A DNA stretch of 64,000 nucleotides from Rhipicephalus microplus (lineage: Eukaryota > Arthropoda > Arachnida > Ixodida > Ixodidae): contig NC_134710.1 of assembly GCF_043290135.1 (NCBI RefSeq), positions 2,343,821-2,407,820 of the forward strand, read 5' to 3'. The notes beneath the pieces are model-generated. The model had not been told where the DNA came from and did no database searches. It worked only from the letters and a program-made list of their open reading frames with translations. The position numbers and the translations under genes are program-made. Below, one piece after another: positions 23,250-35,126 of the stretch (positions are counted from its first letter, which is position 1; the number at the start of each line of letters is the position of its first letter).

Positions 23250-24620
23250 TGTTATGTTTTGGGGGCGAAAAGCTTGAGCCCTCCCACGTGCACGAACGTG
23301 GAATCCTCAAGGTGGGTTCTTGATTTGCTAAGTACATTGTCCTATCACAAGACAAACAGGAAACTATGCGCAGAGAGTGATGTAAAAACATTGAGGGAAT
23401 AAGAAGTGACCCTAGTACACCGCCAAGCGTTGTGATTTGAGCTTAATGTGTTAGGCACCATCGGCTCTGCCGAATCTAGTAAAGTCACCCTTCAGACGGT
23501 TTGTTTCTGAAGTGCTTTCTTTTTTGTGACTTTCATGTGAGTAACTATAGGACCGCGCTAAGAATTGGTTGCGTGGCATCTTTAGTTTGCTTTTATTTAG
23601 TTTGTGTCGTAAGCTTAGTTAGGCATGTCAGCCCTTGACAGGCAGCATTGCTTTCGTGGGACTGGGTCGAAGCGTGTACGATCAGATTTTCCGGGAGCGC
23701 AGACAATACAGCACCAGTATGACACCCCGTGTAGTTCAGCAGCGCTGGAAATCGCTGAGCGTTTCGACTTCCTGTTAACTCGGGAAAAAGAAACCGACCC
23801 ACACGTGCGCAACAAAAAGGGTGGGATCAGAAACATCATTGTGACTACCCTCGAATTGCCCAACGGCGCTTTCAATGGGTCGCTTTCGAGACCCAGCGCA
23901 GCGCGTTGACTCCTCACATTGGTAGAGCTACGGCCCAGCCGCATGCAGTGTTCACGCACGCCGTTTGGAGGCAGCGCGCGTCGCGAAAACTCGGAGGTCA
24001 TTGAGAACTTTTTGTCCAGGTCCGGCTTAGCTCCGGTAGCTATCGGAAGCGGGCGGGCTGGCGACACGTGAAGCGTGGCGGTGTCGCAGCAACCGGGCGC
24101 CTGTTGGCGGTTTGGTGCGTATGGCCGCAGTGGCATGTCTTTGACTGCTTCTGCGTTAATTCTTGCAAATGAGCTCGTAAGTGGAAACCATGGGCGGTCA
24201 GCGAGCGGTTACTCTTACAGCGCTTAGGGGACAGGTGGATCGTTGCCCGTCGTCAAGAAAGATGTGTCACGGGGAAGCCGTTCTATGGCTGCCAAATCCA
24301 GTACGTGGAGCTCTAAGTTTAGATAACGGTGCGCCGCGAAGCTTGCCCAAGCCTCTATGACGCTTTCTAGTTGTGTTTTATTTACATTTTTGTTGGGTTA
24401 TTTGGGGAGTGGGCATCAGCCCGCACGTGCACGAAGGTGGCGTCTTCATAGCGGGGGTTTTGATCGACCATGTGTACTGTCCTATCAGTGGCAAGCAGGC
24501 AATGATTCACCGAGAGTTGGGCAAGAGCGAGCAACGAGGGAATAAGAAGAGGTCCCGGAGCTCTGCCAGGCGCTCTGAAATGGGCTTGTGGTGTTAGGCA
24601 CCATCGGCTCGTTTCGCACC
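23250..24620 (+). repeat. Two diverged copies of an unclassified repeat (about 230 bp each)
   Basis: Copies at about 23250-23480 and 24400-24620 share, in order, CACGTGCACGAA, GTGTACTGTCCTATCA (against GTACATTGTCCTATCA), GAGGGAATAAGAAG and TGTTAGGCACCATCGGCTC. Both are in direct orientation. The sequence between and around them (22549-23249, 23481-24400) has no recognised gene. The minus-strand frame 23615-24136 shows no family motif. Confidence 0.6.
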
Positions 24621-24690
24621 ATCGGTTTGTCTCCAAAATGTTTTTTTCCTCTTTTTTTAAAGACAAGAAACCTATGACGAAAAAATTTTG

Positions 24691-24736
<46 letters not shown>

Positions 24737-24751
24737 ACATTTGTCTGTCTG
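24691..24751. repeat. (GTCT)n microsatellite
   Basis: About eleven uninterrupted GTCT units, with two more after a short ACATTT break. Confidence 0.97.
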
Positions 24752-26232
24752 TATGCCCAAACGATACCTCAAACGGCACCAAACGGCCAACCCCATTCGC
24801 AATATTGCTCAAGGTTTTGCGTTCATGGTTGTGTGATTGTCAATTAAAAAGCAATTTTTTCCATATCCGAGGCGCCATAACAACACTTTGAAGTTTTGTA
24901 TGTCTGCTTTTATACTAGAAGAGGCGCACACAAGTAACTCTAAGGAATGTAGCGTTTATCGCGCTGCGCTGACAGTTCAATGCGATGCTCAGAAAGGTGT
25001 TTCCAACGCTTTGCTATGACGTCACGGTGGTGGCACCTGCCCGTCGCTTTGTGTTCTACACCTTATCACCTCCGAAACTGGTGCGCATCTTTCTCCGCGG
25101 GCTGCACGCCTTCGTTTTCGAAGATAACTGCCAGATGGCGCTTGTGTCTAACGTGCCTAGATGCACTCGTTCGCCTCCGCTACACGCTCTAGACACTCTA
25201 ACGCAGTGCCTCCAAAATACCATTCACCGATTTTCTTGCGCAGGTCATGAAATGAACGTTTTGTTCACGCTCTCCAGATGCAAGACTATTGTCTTTCGAC
25301 TACATTTGTGGTGTAACATGTAGATTTGGAACCATTGTTTTGTAACGTTGATGTCCGTACTTTTGTATAATTTGTACAGTCTGTAAATGCAAGTTTTTTT
25401 CAGCCTACTAGAACTTCTCTGGTGTTTTCGCTTTGTATTCAAGTGACCAGCAAGTCAATCGCCGCTATCGGAATAGTGGCAGCACGTTTCGTCCCCCACT
25501 TTGATGTACCACCGCCAGTGGTGCGTCTCCGGCACCGAGTTGTGGGAGTTGGGTTCTACAACATCGTAAAGAACCTGGATATTTTCTTGAATTATATCTA
25601 ATATTCTGCAAAGTCTGTATATATGTTTTTCTCAGCGTTACTAGAACTTCTCTAGTATTAATACTTCCCCTTCAAGCGACGAGCAAGTCAATCGCTGTTA
25701 TTTGCATTGCTGAAGTACCTTACATCCTCCCGCTTTGCTCAGATATGGGTTGTACGGCTCAGGCGCCCAGTGGGGAGCGTTGTTCTAAAAACATCAGAGG
25801 GATGTCAATTTTACTGTCACAATGAGGAACAAAATTTTCACCCATGCAGTCATCTTATTTCATGTTTTCGGCAGCTGTTTGTCCTTTTAATGGCAATGAA
25901 GAATTCGTAGACAGTTGGGTATAGCCGAGGTTTCGACAAACAGACTTGTCTTAGAAATAACATGAACCGATATAAATACACAAACGAAAACACCAACTGG
26001 TATTTTTAATCATGGAAAATAAGTGTTTCGGCAACCATTTTTTGGGATATTGTCACGTGGTAGTGATGAAATGGTCACACTGGTCGAAACATGTGCCCAT
26101 TAGACTGACTCGAAGTGCAAGCAATGCGTGCGCTCGACACCGATACCGGTGATCACGTCTTGCTATAGTACTCAGCAGCTCAACCGAAGTTTGTGCGGTT
26201 GAATCGGGCTCGATCGAAGAGCTCATGTACCT
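24752..26232. other. No gene; holds a diverged direct repeat with 238-bp spacing
   Basis: The block at 25388-25465 (TACTAGAACTTCTCTGGTG, then GCAAGTCAATCGCCG) recurs at 25626-25701 (TTACTAGAACTTCTCTAGT, then GCAAGTCAATCGCTG). The preceding AATTTGTACAGTCTG and AAAGTCTGTATATATG also correspond. This looks like two units of a tandem repeat. No coding signal. Confidence 0.5.
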
Positions 26233-27475
26233 GATGATGATGGTAGATTTTAGTGGCGCAAGGGCAACTCAGGCTAAAGAGTGCCAAACACAGGGTTTTT
26301 CGTAAGTTCGAATGTAAAAAGTCTATTCATGGGGGCAAGAATAAAAGAGTGGTGCATGGGGCTTAAACTTCTATGTGTAATGAGTTTAAAATGGGCTAAA
26401 CCTACGGGTTTTACAAAGTCACGCAGTGTCGGCAGCGGTATTTGTCAGGACAACGAGTGCGTGTTGCATAACATTTGAAAAACAAGTCTCAGCGGTTCTC
26501 TTAGGATTGAGAGAAGGCTGAGATTAGTGAGAATATGTGATGAAATCCAGGACGCCTACACGAGCTAAGAAATTTAAGACCACTTTTGAAGGAAACATGG
26601 GATCGTCTTAAAGAAGAAATTGTGGTTGAGGCGGTGTGTGGCATTTGTGCAGCTTTGGGAAGTGACGCAGTTTTTCTGGTTCGAGGTACATGCAGATAAT
26701 TAAACGTGAACGAAAGACAGCGCATCACCACATTTTGCACAGTGAAGTGCTGGAGTATTGCTTAAAAGGTGCGTGAATCTGTTGCAAATTATGACCGATC
26801 TTGAGTCTACACAGTGCAACCTCTTGGTGGCTGCTACGTTTTTCTGTCACATATCTTCTTATCATTGGCTTTAATGACTGTGGTTTGTGTGCGTTTGCTG
26901 CGTTTCATTCCTCTTGCCATTGTCTACGCATTAGGGCTTCTGATGGGTGGTCTCAGGTCCTCATACGCTGCGATGTCTACGTCAACTGATGGGTGGAGTG
27001 AAGCTGAAATCGCAAGTCAGTCCGCTATCTCATTGTCAGCTACGTTGCAGTGTCCCGGAATCCAGCATATCGTAATTTTGAACTTGGATTTGAGGGTTGA
27101 CATGATGCATTATGGAAGAGTATTAGTAACTGGGTTTTTGTGTATCTTAGTGGAGGACAGGGCAGTCACTGCACTGAGAGAATCAGTGTAATTTGATGGA
27201 GGCTGGTTCTTCCTCCTTTAAAATGTGCCTTACAACTAAATGTATGTCATAGTATTCTGAAGTAAACATGCTGGTATGTTCGTTAATTGTTCTATATTCA
27301 GAGAACGCCGGACTATGCGCTGCACATGCGACTGCGGTGGACTTGGAGGCATCAGTGTAGTACTGAGCACACCTTTGTTTGGCCTGCAAGTAGATGAAGT
27401 GTTCACGGTGAACCAGCCGCTGACGTCCTGGTTGTGACAAAGCCTGAAGATGCATGGGGAGCACTGGTCTCACGG
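26233..27475 (-). mobile_element. I-like LINE 3' fragment: RNase H remnant and 3' UTR
   Basis: Minus-strand 27473-27183 contains QRCAQYYTDASKSTAVACA, matching the first catalytic block of LINE RNase H (YTDAS). About 950 bp of 3' UTR follows, ending in TTGCCCTTGCGCCACTAAA and a CATCATCA tail at about 26233. Upstream sequence is missing. It faces away from the plus-strand LINE that starts near 27555. Confidence 0.5.
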
Positions 27476-27554
27476 CAGCAGCTTCTTGGCGCTATGGTGT
27501 AGTAAACATCTCTGCGACAGCATCACCCTCTGAAAGCTACTTCAGAGCGAGTAA

Positions 27555-30500
27555 GTCATGACAGTCAAGATAACGAAATAATAGACATGATCAAGACCCC
27601 CATGAAGACAATTCAAGTACTCCTGAATAATATTGAGACTCCGGCTGCCCACAGCGCTCTTCAAATATTGAACGCTTTGAATCCGGTGCTATCAAATCTA
27701 GAGAAGCACCATGGCTCTTTTTCTGCAGCCCTTCCGTAAACAAGTAAAAGAGGCATCAATTTTCTAATAAAATGCCCGCGGTCTTAAACCCCGCATTTCG
27801 GATTTTCGACCATATGTATTTAAGAATCAGTTTCCAATTATCGTAATTTGTGAACCACGTCTTCACAATGCTCTACGTCTTTCTAAATGGGAGGCTTTCA
27901 TATCTGCAAGTTGTAACGAAAACAGTAAGGTCATTTTTTATATCAGGTATGAATTCACATATAATGAGCATCCAGTAACACCAGACGACAGCAACCAATA
28001 CGTGTGCCTGACAGTTAAGCGTAAGAACGTGAAATTTACGCTAGTGGCACTATATATTTCGCCTTCAGGCCGCTTCGACTCAGCAAGAATAAGTGCCATT
28101 ATATCAGTGACACCTGGGCCATGGATTATTACTGGTGATTTTAACGCTCATCACCCGCTGTGGGGAAGCCAGAAGATGGACCGTCGGGGAAGAAATGTGT
28201 CTTCGTTTGCATCTGACCACCAACTATATTGTTTAAATTACGGCACTCCCACGTTTTTACGGGGTCTGACGTATAGTTGCTGTCTCGACCTCACTTTTGT
28301 GTCAAGTAGCCTAAGTACCAAGATGCGGTGGTTTGAGGACGATGAAACGCGTGGCAGTGACCACATCTCCACCTATATAAAGATCAAGGGGCTAAGCAAG
28401 TCACAGATCGCGTCCGCTTCACGGATAGACTGGTCAAAGTACAGTTCATCCACAGAGAAGCAATGTGAGAGAAACCAACGAGGTTCTCTTGAAAGCCTAG
28501 AAGGTATAATGAAGTCTATCCTAAAGGCAACGTTAAATTGTGGACTTTTGCCAGATTTTTGCAAATATGAGGTGGAGTTGTAGTGACTTGGAGCAATCCG
28601 TCGTCAGGCCGAACGACGTTATAGGCATATGAAATCCATCTACGACTTGAGGGCAGCGAGACGTCTGCAAAAGAAGACTCAACTTCGAATCAATGCACTA
28701 CAGTCGCTACGATGGAAGTCACCATGCGAGTCGCTCAATCCCCACAAACCTCTTTCGCAAATAGGGAGAATATTCCACAGCTTACGAACATTGCCACAAC
28801 AGCATCGCCCGTTCAAATGCCTTGCTCTCCACCAAATCCGACGTGAAATCGATGTACCAGAAGACTTCTCTGCCAGGGTTGCAAACATAGGGTCCGGGAT
28901 CAACATGAGTAAACTACGGAACGTGCCGGTGTCCAGAGACACTCGGATGGACAATATGTTTTCTCTAGAGGAGCTTCAAGCAGCATTGGCAGCATGCAAG
29001 CGCTCGTCATCTCCTGGACCCGATGGAGTCACTTACATGGCTCTTGCTAACCTAGGACAGGCAGCTCGGCGTGCCCTTCTAGCTGTATACAATGACTCGA
29101 GGAGAAACGGTTCGGTTCCTCATTCGTGGAAGTGCAGCCGCCTTGTGCCCCTGCTCAAACCAGGCAAATCGCCTCTGGACATGGCCTCCTATTGCCCCAT
29201 CGCGCTTGCCAGCTGTTTTGGAAAGGTGATGGAGAGAATGGTGCTGACTCGTCTGGAGTGGTACGTGGAACATAAAAATATATACCCTGATGCTTTGACC
29301 GGCTTTCGACGAGGACGGTCTTCCATAGACAATGTTCTTGATCTTGTCACGTCCGTACAACAGCAGAAAAGACTGGAGATTATCAGCGGCACTTTTCTTG
29401 GATATTAAGGCTGCATATGACAATGTACTACATGAAAACATCCTGGATGCCTTGGGCAGCATTGGATTGGGAGGCCGTGTTTACCAATGGATCTACAGCT
29501 ATTTGAAGGACAGAACCTTCTTCGTTCAGACAGAAGATGGTGCAACAAGACAACATCATACTTATTGCGGAGTACCTCAAGGTGGGGTCCTAAGCCGCAT
29601 ATTTTTCAACCTTGCGCTCATCGGCCTTGTTGACGTCCTGCCACACTCCGTGCATCTCTCGCTATACGCGGACGACATCTGCATCTAGGCATCAGGGGTC
29701 ACGCGTCTACACGTATGAGCCATGCTTCAGACAGCAGCTACACTGACGTTAAACTACCTTTAAGGACGAGGACTGGGACTGTCATCTGAGAAATGCTCAC
29801 TGGTTGCGTTTACGTGCAAGACAATGACGCCATACCACATCATAAATAATGGACTCGCGATCAGCGATCAAAAGACCCACCGTTTCCTGAGAGTAATAAT
29901 AGATCGTGACTTGTCTTGGAGCCCCCATATCGCTCACATGAAGAAGAAACTGACCATGATCACCCACGTACTAAGGTTTCTTGCGGGAAAATCATGGGGT
30001 GCATCGGTACGAGCCATGCTTCAACTGTATGCTGCACTTTTTCTTGGCTTCATGCGCTACAGCCTACCCGTGCTTGGCAAGGCCCGCATAACAAACGTAC
30101 GCGTCCTCCAGTCATTACAAGCTCAAACACTAAGAACATGCCTCGGGCTTCCGAGATGCGCATCCTCAGCAGCGACTGTCGCAATCGCTCATGAACACCC
30201 TATCGCAACCTACATTCGTGTCGATGCTTTAAGAACGCACATAAGACATGCCACCCGGATTCAGTCGCATCACATCGCCTCCCTTCCAACTTCCAGACCA
30301 CGCTCTGCGTTCTGCTCCATTGTTGCCCCACATCCCACGGTAATTCCCACGAACTTCATGCACGCAGCAAGACCATCGTTACCATTGTGGTGTCTACATC
30401 CACTGGAAGCCCTGATACCCATCCCCGGAATGCAGAAAAAGAAAAATTTGTCAAAATTGGCCCTAAAATAAACAAGAAATATTTGTCAAAATTGGCCCGA

Positions 30501-31580
30501 AAATAAGCATTACTGTTTCTACATGTGAACGCATGCCCATTTACGCGGATGGGTCGTTCATTTCAACAAGTTCAATAGGCGCAGTGGTAATTCCGGAGAA
30601 ATTCATCACAATAAAGTTCACGACCTCGCATCTGACATCTTCCACGGCGGCAAAACTCGCCGCCATTCGTGCCGCTCTGGAGTTCCTAGTTGAAGAACCG
30701 TAGCAGACATGGTCAATCTTCTCCGACTCCAAAGCAGCCCTCCAGGGCATTGCCTCGCCCTATCGTCATGGACCAAACGAACAACTAATTGCTAAAATAC
30801 GACTGCTTCATCACCGGGCTATAGAGCAACAACATGACATAGCGTATCAATGGATACCAGGCCACTGCAGCATTGATGGAAACGACCGTGGAGATGAAGC
30901 AGCCTGATCTGCTCATGATGATGCCCCTTGTACAGCTATACCATTATAAAGAACGGACGCCGCTGCAAGGTTTCGATCACTAGCACGAGAACTGACACTC
31001 ACTCAGTGGAATTCACCGGCATTCTCACCTACGTCCGCCTTCATAATTTGGACCCACACCTACAGCTCCGTCTTCCATCAGGAATAACCAGAGCTGAGGA
31101 GACACTTTTGTGCCGTCTGTGCATTGGGGTGGCCTTTACGAATGCTTATTCGTTTCGAATCAGAATGGCCAGCAGCCCGACATGTGACAACTGTGGCTGC
31201 GCAGAGACTTTCTTCCATCTTCTCTGTGAGTGTGCTCGCTTCAGTGCACCAAGAAAAGAACTATCGAAAGTTTTAGATAGACTAGACAATCGCCAATTGT
31301 CGGAAGAAACGGTATTAGGACACTGGCCGAGACAGTCGTCTGCACGCAAGGCATTGAGAGCGTTGTTGCGCTTTCTGTGGGCAAGTGGTCTTAGAGACAG
31401 ACTCTGCGCAGCGTCGTGGATTGTCTGATGACCTTCTCCTTTTTTTCAACGTCTCTTTTCTCTCATCTTTTATCCCCCTTACCCCCTTCCCCAGTACAGG
31501 GTAGCCAGCCGGTCTGAGAACTGGCTAACCTCCCTGTCCTTCCTCTTTAGATCCTCCTCCTCCTCTGCGACTGTAGCCCT
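27555..31580 (+). mobile_element. I-like LINE (endonuclease, RT, RNase H), degenerate, nearly complete ORF2
   Basis: The left end carries the C-terminus of ORF1 (LLNNIETPAAHSALQILNAL at about 27625-27690). ORF2 spans 27771-31428. The 3' UTR is CT-rich, with CCAGCCGGTCTGAGAACTGG and CTAACCTCCCTGTCC, ending about 31580. Most of ORF1 and the 5' UTR are absent. Confidence 0.82.
27771..31428 (+). pseudogene. I-like LINE ORF2: endonuclease-RT-RNase H-CCHC
   Basis: The frame from 27771 gives NARGLKPRISDFR, VICEPRL, ITGDFNAHHPLWG and GSDHIS (AP endonuclease). Two consecutive stops (TAG TGA at about 28581) separate it from the linker. RT follows with SSSPGPDGVTYMAL, LTGFRRGRSS and, after a frameshift near 29390, LFLDIKAAYDNV, CGVPQGGVLS and the intact active site YADD. 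RNase H (about 30537-30906) has YADGS, SDSKAAL and IPGHCSIDGN. The usual catalytic Glu block reads TAAKLAAI, so Glu is replaced by Lys. The C-terminus has CDNCGCAETFFHLLCEC, a zinc-binding end. Full order of an I-superfamily ORF2, inactivated by several stops and a frameshift. Confidence 0.85.
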
Positions 31581-31584
31581 GAGT

Positions 31585-34500
31585 AGAGGCGCCAAATGAT
31601 AGAACAACTGATTCGGATATTTTCAGGCCCAAGTTTCTAATTGGTGGTGCTATGAATCTTCTTCTCAATGACGTATACCGGCGACAGGATACAAAGTAAT
31701 GATTGATTGTATCCTTTTTTACAGAAGAAACACAGAGGAGACAACGCTTGACTTCCTGTATGCAGGTAAAAGTTGAGGGAGGTAACCCGGCAACGAAGTT
31801 TGGTTATGGCGACTTCCATTATTCTCGATCGCGTTAACTCACTGTTCCGCGGAAATAATAGGTGCTTATATTCTGTACAAGCTGTCAAGACAGGGTCTGA
31901 TAAGATTTTTTTGAAAGTTAAGGCGTGGAATCGCACAATTGTATAATGTATGTTGTCAGTGGGAAAACCGGAATGTGCCGCCTTTGCTAAAGAATCAGCG
32001 CATTTGTTTAAAAACAAACCCTTAGGTCCTCGTACCCAAATTAAGTGGAGAAATTGTTGGTGCGTGGGAACTAGTATTCTGAAAGGCTTTAGAAGATTCG
32101 TTTCACCAGATGCAGATAAAAAAGAACACACAGATAATGAGTCTATGATGATTCCTTCTACTGTATTTCAACTGGGTAACTTTTCGAGAGCTACTATTAT
32201 GGCTGTAAATTCAGCTACCAGGCTGGGATATAATCCGGCAGTCGTAACGAAAAGACCATTCAATTTTAGGGCAGAATATTTCTAGACCAGCATTTTCCTC
32301 AGTTTGCGATGCACCTGTTGCAATAACCACATTTGTTGACAGATTATTTAGATGTGCTTGTACAAGTCCATTCAAAATTCCTGAGGTAATATTTTCGCGT
32401 GGTTGGGAAAAATATTCTGGGAGACAATGTCTGTGAATTTAGGTTCCATGGTCAAAAGATGCACATTGCGAATTTGTACATTCAGGGAATCAAGTATTGT
32501 TTGTATGAATATGATTTGTGGCTTGCGGAATCTTGGCAAGTGCTCGGAGAAAAATATATCGCGATTGGAGCTGAAAATTGAGTATGGTTAGAAAGTGTTT
32601 AGCACAACCGCAAGAAAGTCTGCACCGTAAGTACGGTAAATGGGTTTAACAGGGGTGGTGGTCTCGCTTCCCGGTATAACACTGCATTCGCCACATATTT
32701 TGGAACGCCTAAGCACAGCCGTAAAGCTTCTTGCTCTAATAAGACTAGTGACTGAAACTGGTATGCTGGCGCACCGAAAAAAAAAGCACAGTGAAATTTC
32801 AATAGCGGTCATACGTACAATTTGTAGACCATCAAAAGTGATTTTATTCTCATGCCCGATCTACGGTTACTCAGCCTGTACAATACACCCATTGTCCATG
32901 CTCCTTTTGTTGTGATATATTCAATATCAGTTTGCCAGGTTAGTTCTTCGTTATATATGACTCCGAGGTATTTTGATGATTCCACTTGTGGGATATCCTG
33001 CAGCATTTAATTCAGAGATATTCTCACCGGATCGTTAACCGGAAAAACCAGAATAGCACACTTATTGGTATTGAGGCATAACTGCAGTCCATCTAGCCAC
33101 TTCTTGAGTTCACTCAAGTATGATTGTAAAGTTTCGTGAAGACGATGTATGTCAGCAGCCATAGCGAAAAAGCAATGTAGTCCACATAAACATAAGTCTG
33201 CACCCCTGATCGAATAATAATAGTACACATCAAGGTGTTTAATATTGCTGGTGAAAGGACGGCACACCTCAGGTCTGTTTGTGCTTGTAGGAAGAAAAGC
33301 TTTCTTTAACGCAGTAAAACCCCCTTTTATTTAAATATTCTGTCACCCATTCTACGATATAAGAAGAGAGTACATGGCACCGTAAACGATTCATTAACAC
33401 AGAAAGTTCGACACTATCGTATGCTTTACGGATGTGTAATGTAACTAACGCAGCGTACTGTTTTAAGCCGGGAAATGTGAACCCGACTTTCAAGGTCTAC
33501 GCGCGCGTTCCAGATTGAATGTCCAGATCTAAAGCCAATTTCGCTTGGGCTCAACAGCTGTTGGACATTTACAAATCTTAATATACGACCATAAAGGATA
33601 ATTTTAATAAGTTTCACTACATTCTATGTTAATGCTATTGGCCTTATATGGTCAATATATATCCAGCCCCTTGTTTTTGAAGCAGTGGTATGATTTTAGC
33701 AATCTTCCACTTATCAGCTATCCATGCCGTCTTAAGGGAGTAGTTTATTAGGCTTACCAGATTCTTGGTGAATTCTTGATATATTATTTTTAGCGTTGAG
33801 TTTGTAATTTCATCAGCCCCTGGTGCTGCGTTCGGCAACCTTAACATAGCCTGATCTAATTCGGAAATCGAGACTGCTGTGTACTCAAACATGGCTGGTG
33901 CATAAACCGATTAAGGAAGGCGCGTTGTGAATCTATTTTTTAACCCTTGAGATACTTAATTAAGTGTTTGCTTGATTTTTACGAGGTGTAAACCACTGAG
34001 TCCACATTTCCTGGCATTAGATTTTTCTTTGTACAACGTGGGAAATTGAATAGTGCTCGATTTTTTTTTACTTAGGTAGTCAAACTGATTCTTATCATAA
34101 TCCTCTTTCACGCGTGATACTGTACGTTTAAATGTTGCCTCAATGAATTTATGATCTTTTCAATTTTGTGGGCTGCGATTTCGTGTAAGACGTTTATATG
34201 CTGCTTTTCTCCTTCTGTCGTCCCGCGTACACTCAGCGTTTCACCCTCGACTGGGTGGAGCACTCTTGGCTGACGCCGACGTAATCACAAATTTCGAAGT
34301 GTGTTTTGATAATTCTTAAACAGAAAGAACGGTTTTATCGAGGTCTACATTTGTCTCACCGGATGCTACCTTATGTTACCACGAAAAAAGCCTAAACTTT
34401 TTTATAATTCACCAGTGTTTTAGATTTTGTTTCGAACAATTTAATAGGACACCCTATTTCAAAGTATACCGAGAGGTTATCACTGTTTGAAGTGAAATCG

Positions 34501-34669
34501 GCTGTTCTCCAGGACTTCAGCGGAATACTTGTGCAACGGAACGTCAGATCTAACACTGATCGTGCTCGACCATGAACAAACGTAGGCTGCCTCATGTTCA
34601 GGCAGGTAAAAGTTTTATGCGTAATCTAGCCCCACAGAAGAGTACCAACAGAGTCTGTTTTAAACCCCG
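31585..34669 (-). pseudogene. I-like LINE ORF2, 3' part (EN C-terminus, RT, RNase H); first piece of a split element
   Basis: From right to left on the minus strand: FKTDSVGTLLW, NMRQPTFVHGRARSVLDLTF (endonuclease C-terminus), then LPNAAPGADEITNSTLK, LLSPSEIGFRSGHS, HIRKAYDSVELSVL, CLNTNKCAILVF, SKYLGVIYNEELTW (RT, with a decayed catalytic region and many frame changes). RNase H follows (IATGASQTEENAG with Asp to Gly, VAEFTAIIVALEK, IIDSLSVCSFLSA, KCADSLAKAAHSG) and a zinc-type end with CFFCKKG. The 5' part of the same ORF is at 41235-43030. Its 3' end meets the 3' end of the plus-strand LINE at about 31580. Confidence 0.75.
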
Positions 34670-34814
34670 CCCTATTGGAAAAAAACGAATGGTGGGCATG
34701 GTTGAAACCACCACTCACCATTATAGTGGATTAATGTAGTGGGTGAATGGTGGGAAACGCCCACCATGGCGCATGGTGGGTATGGTGGGTTGTGCAGTGC
34801 CGGCAACACTTGAG

Positions 34815-34995
34815 CGCGAAATGACGTCAGAATCACCATCACGAGCTGCCAGAAAAAAATAAAAAAGAATTCTATAAAAACGGTATAAAAAACACCCGTC
34901 CCGTAAAAAAAAAAAAAAAAAACACGGCGCCAGGGAGGATCGAACTTGCAACCTGCGGATTCTCATTCGAAGACGCTAACCACTGCGCCACACCA
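34815..34995 (-). mobile_element. tRNA-headed SINE (different family), target of the L1/Tx1-like LINE
   Basis: The minus strand from 34995 reads TGGTGTGGCGCAGTGGTTAG (A box) and GGTTGCAAGTTCGATCCTCC (B box), then T-rich sequence and a short body. Box spacing is tRNA-like. The 3' limit near 34815 is approximate. The short match ACTTGA (34808-34813 and 39861-39866) may be its own target duplication once the nested LINE is removed. Confidence 0.72.
34982..34995. repeat. Target-site duplication, left copy (ACTGCGCCACACCA)
   Basis: Exact 14-bp match with 39847-39860. The pair flanks the L1/Tx1-like LINE. The sequence is the reverse complement of the SINE's A-box start. Confidence 0.9.
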
Positions 34996-35126
34996 TTTCT
35001 TGTTCTTTATTTCCGGTAAACTTCACATGCGGGTTGCTACGCTTAATATATTACAATTCACATTGAGCAATACAAAAAACTGGAAAATAACTAAGCCCGT
35101 CAAGCATTACTATAACACATCACGTT

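Noticed and set aside
26233..31580. Twin-priming (5' inversion) of a single I-like LINE
   Set aside because: The inverted left piece contains RNase H and 3' UTR with its own tail, as does the plus-strand element, so these are two insertions.
34930..34995. Free-standing tRNA gene on the minus strand
   Set aside because: It has SINE-like sequence downstream and is the target of the LINE; the cloverleaf was not convincing.
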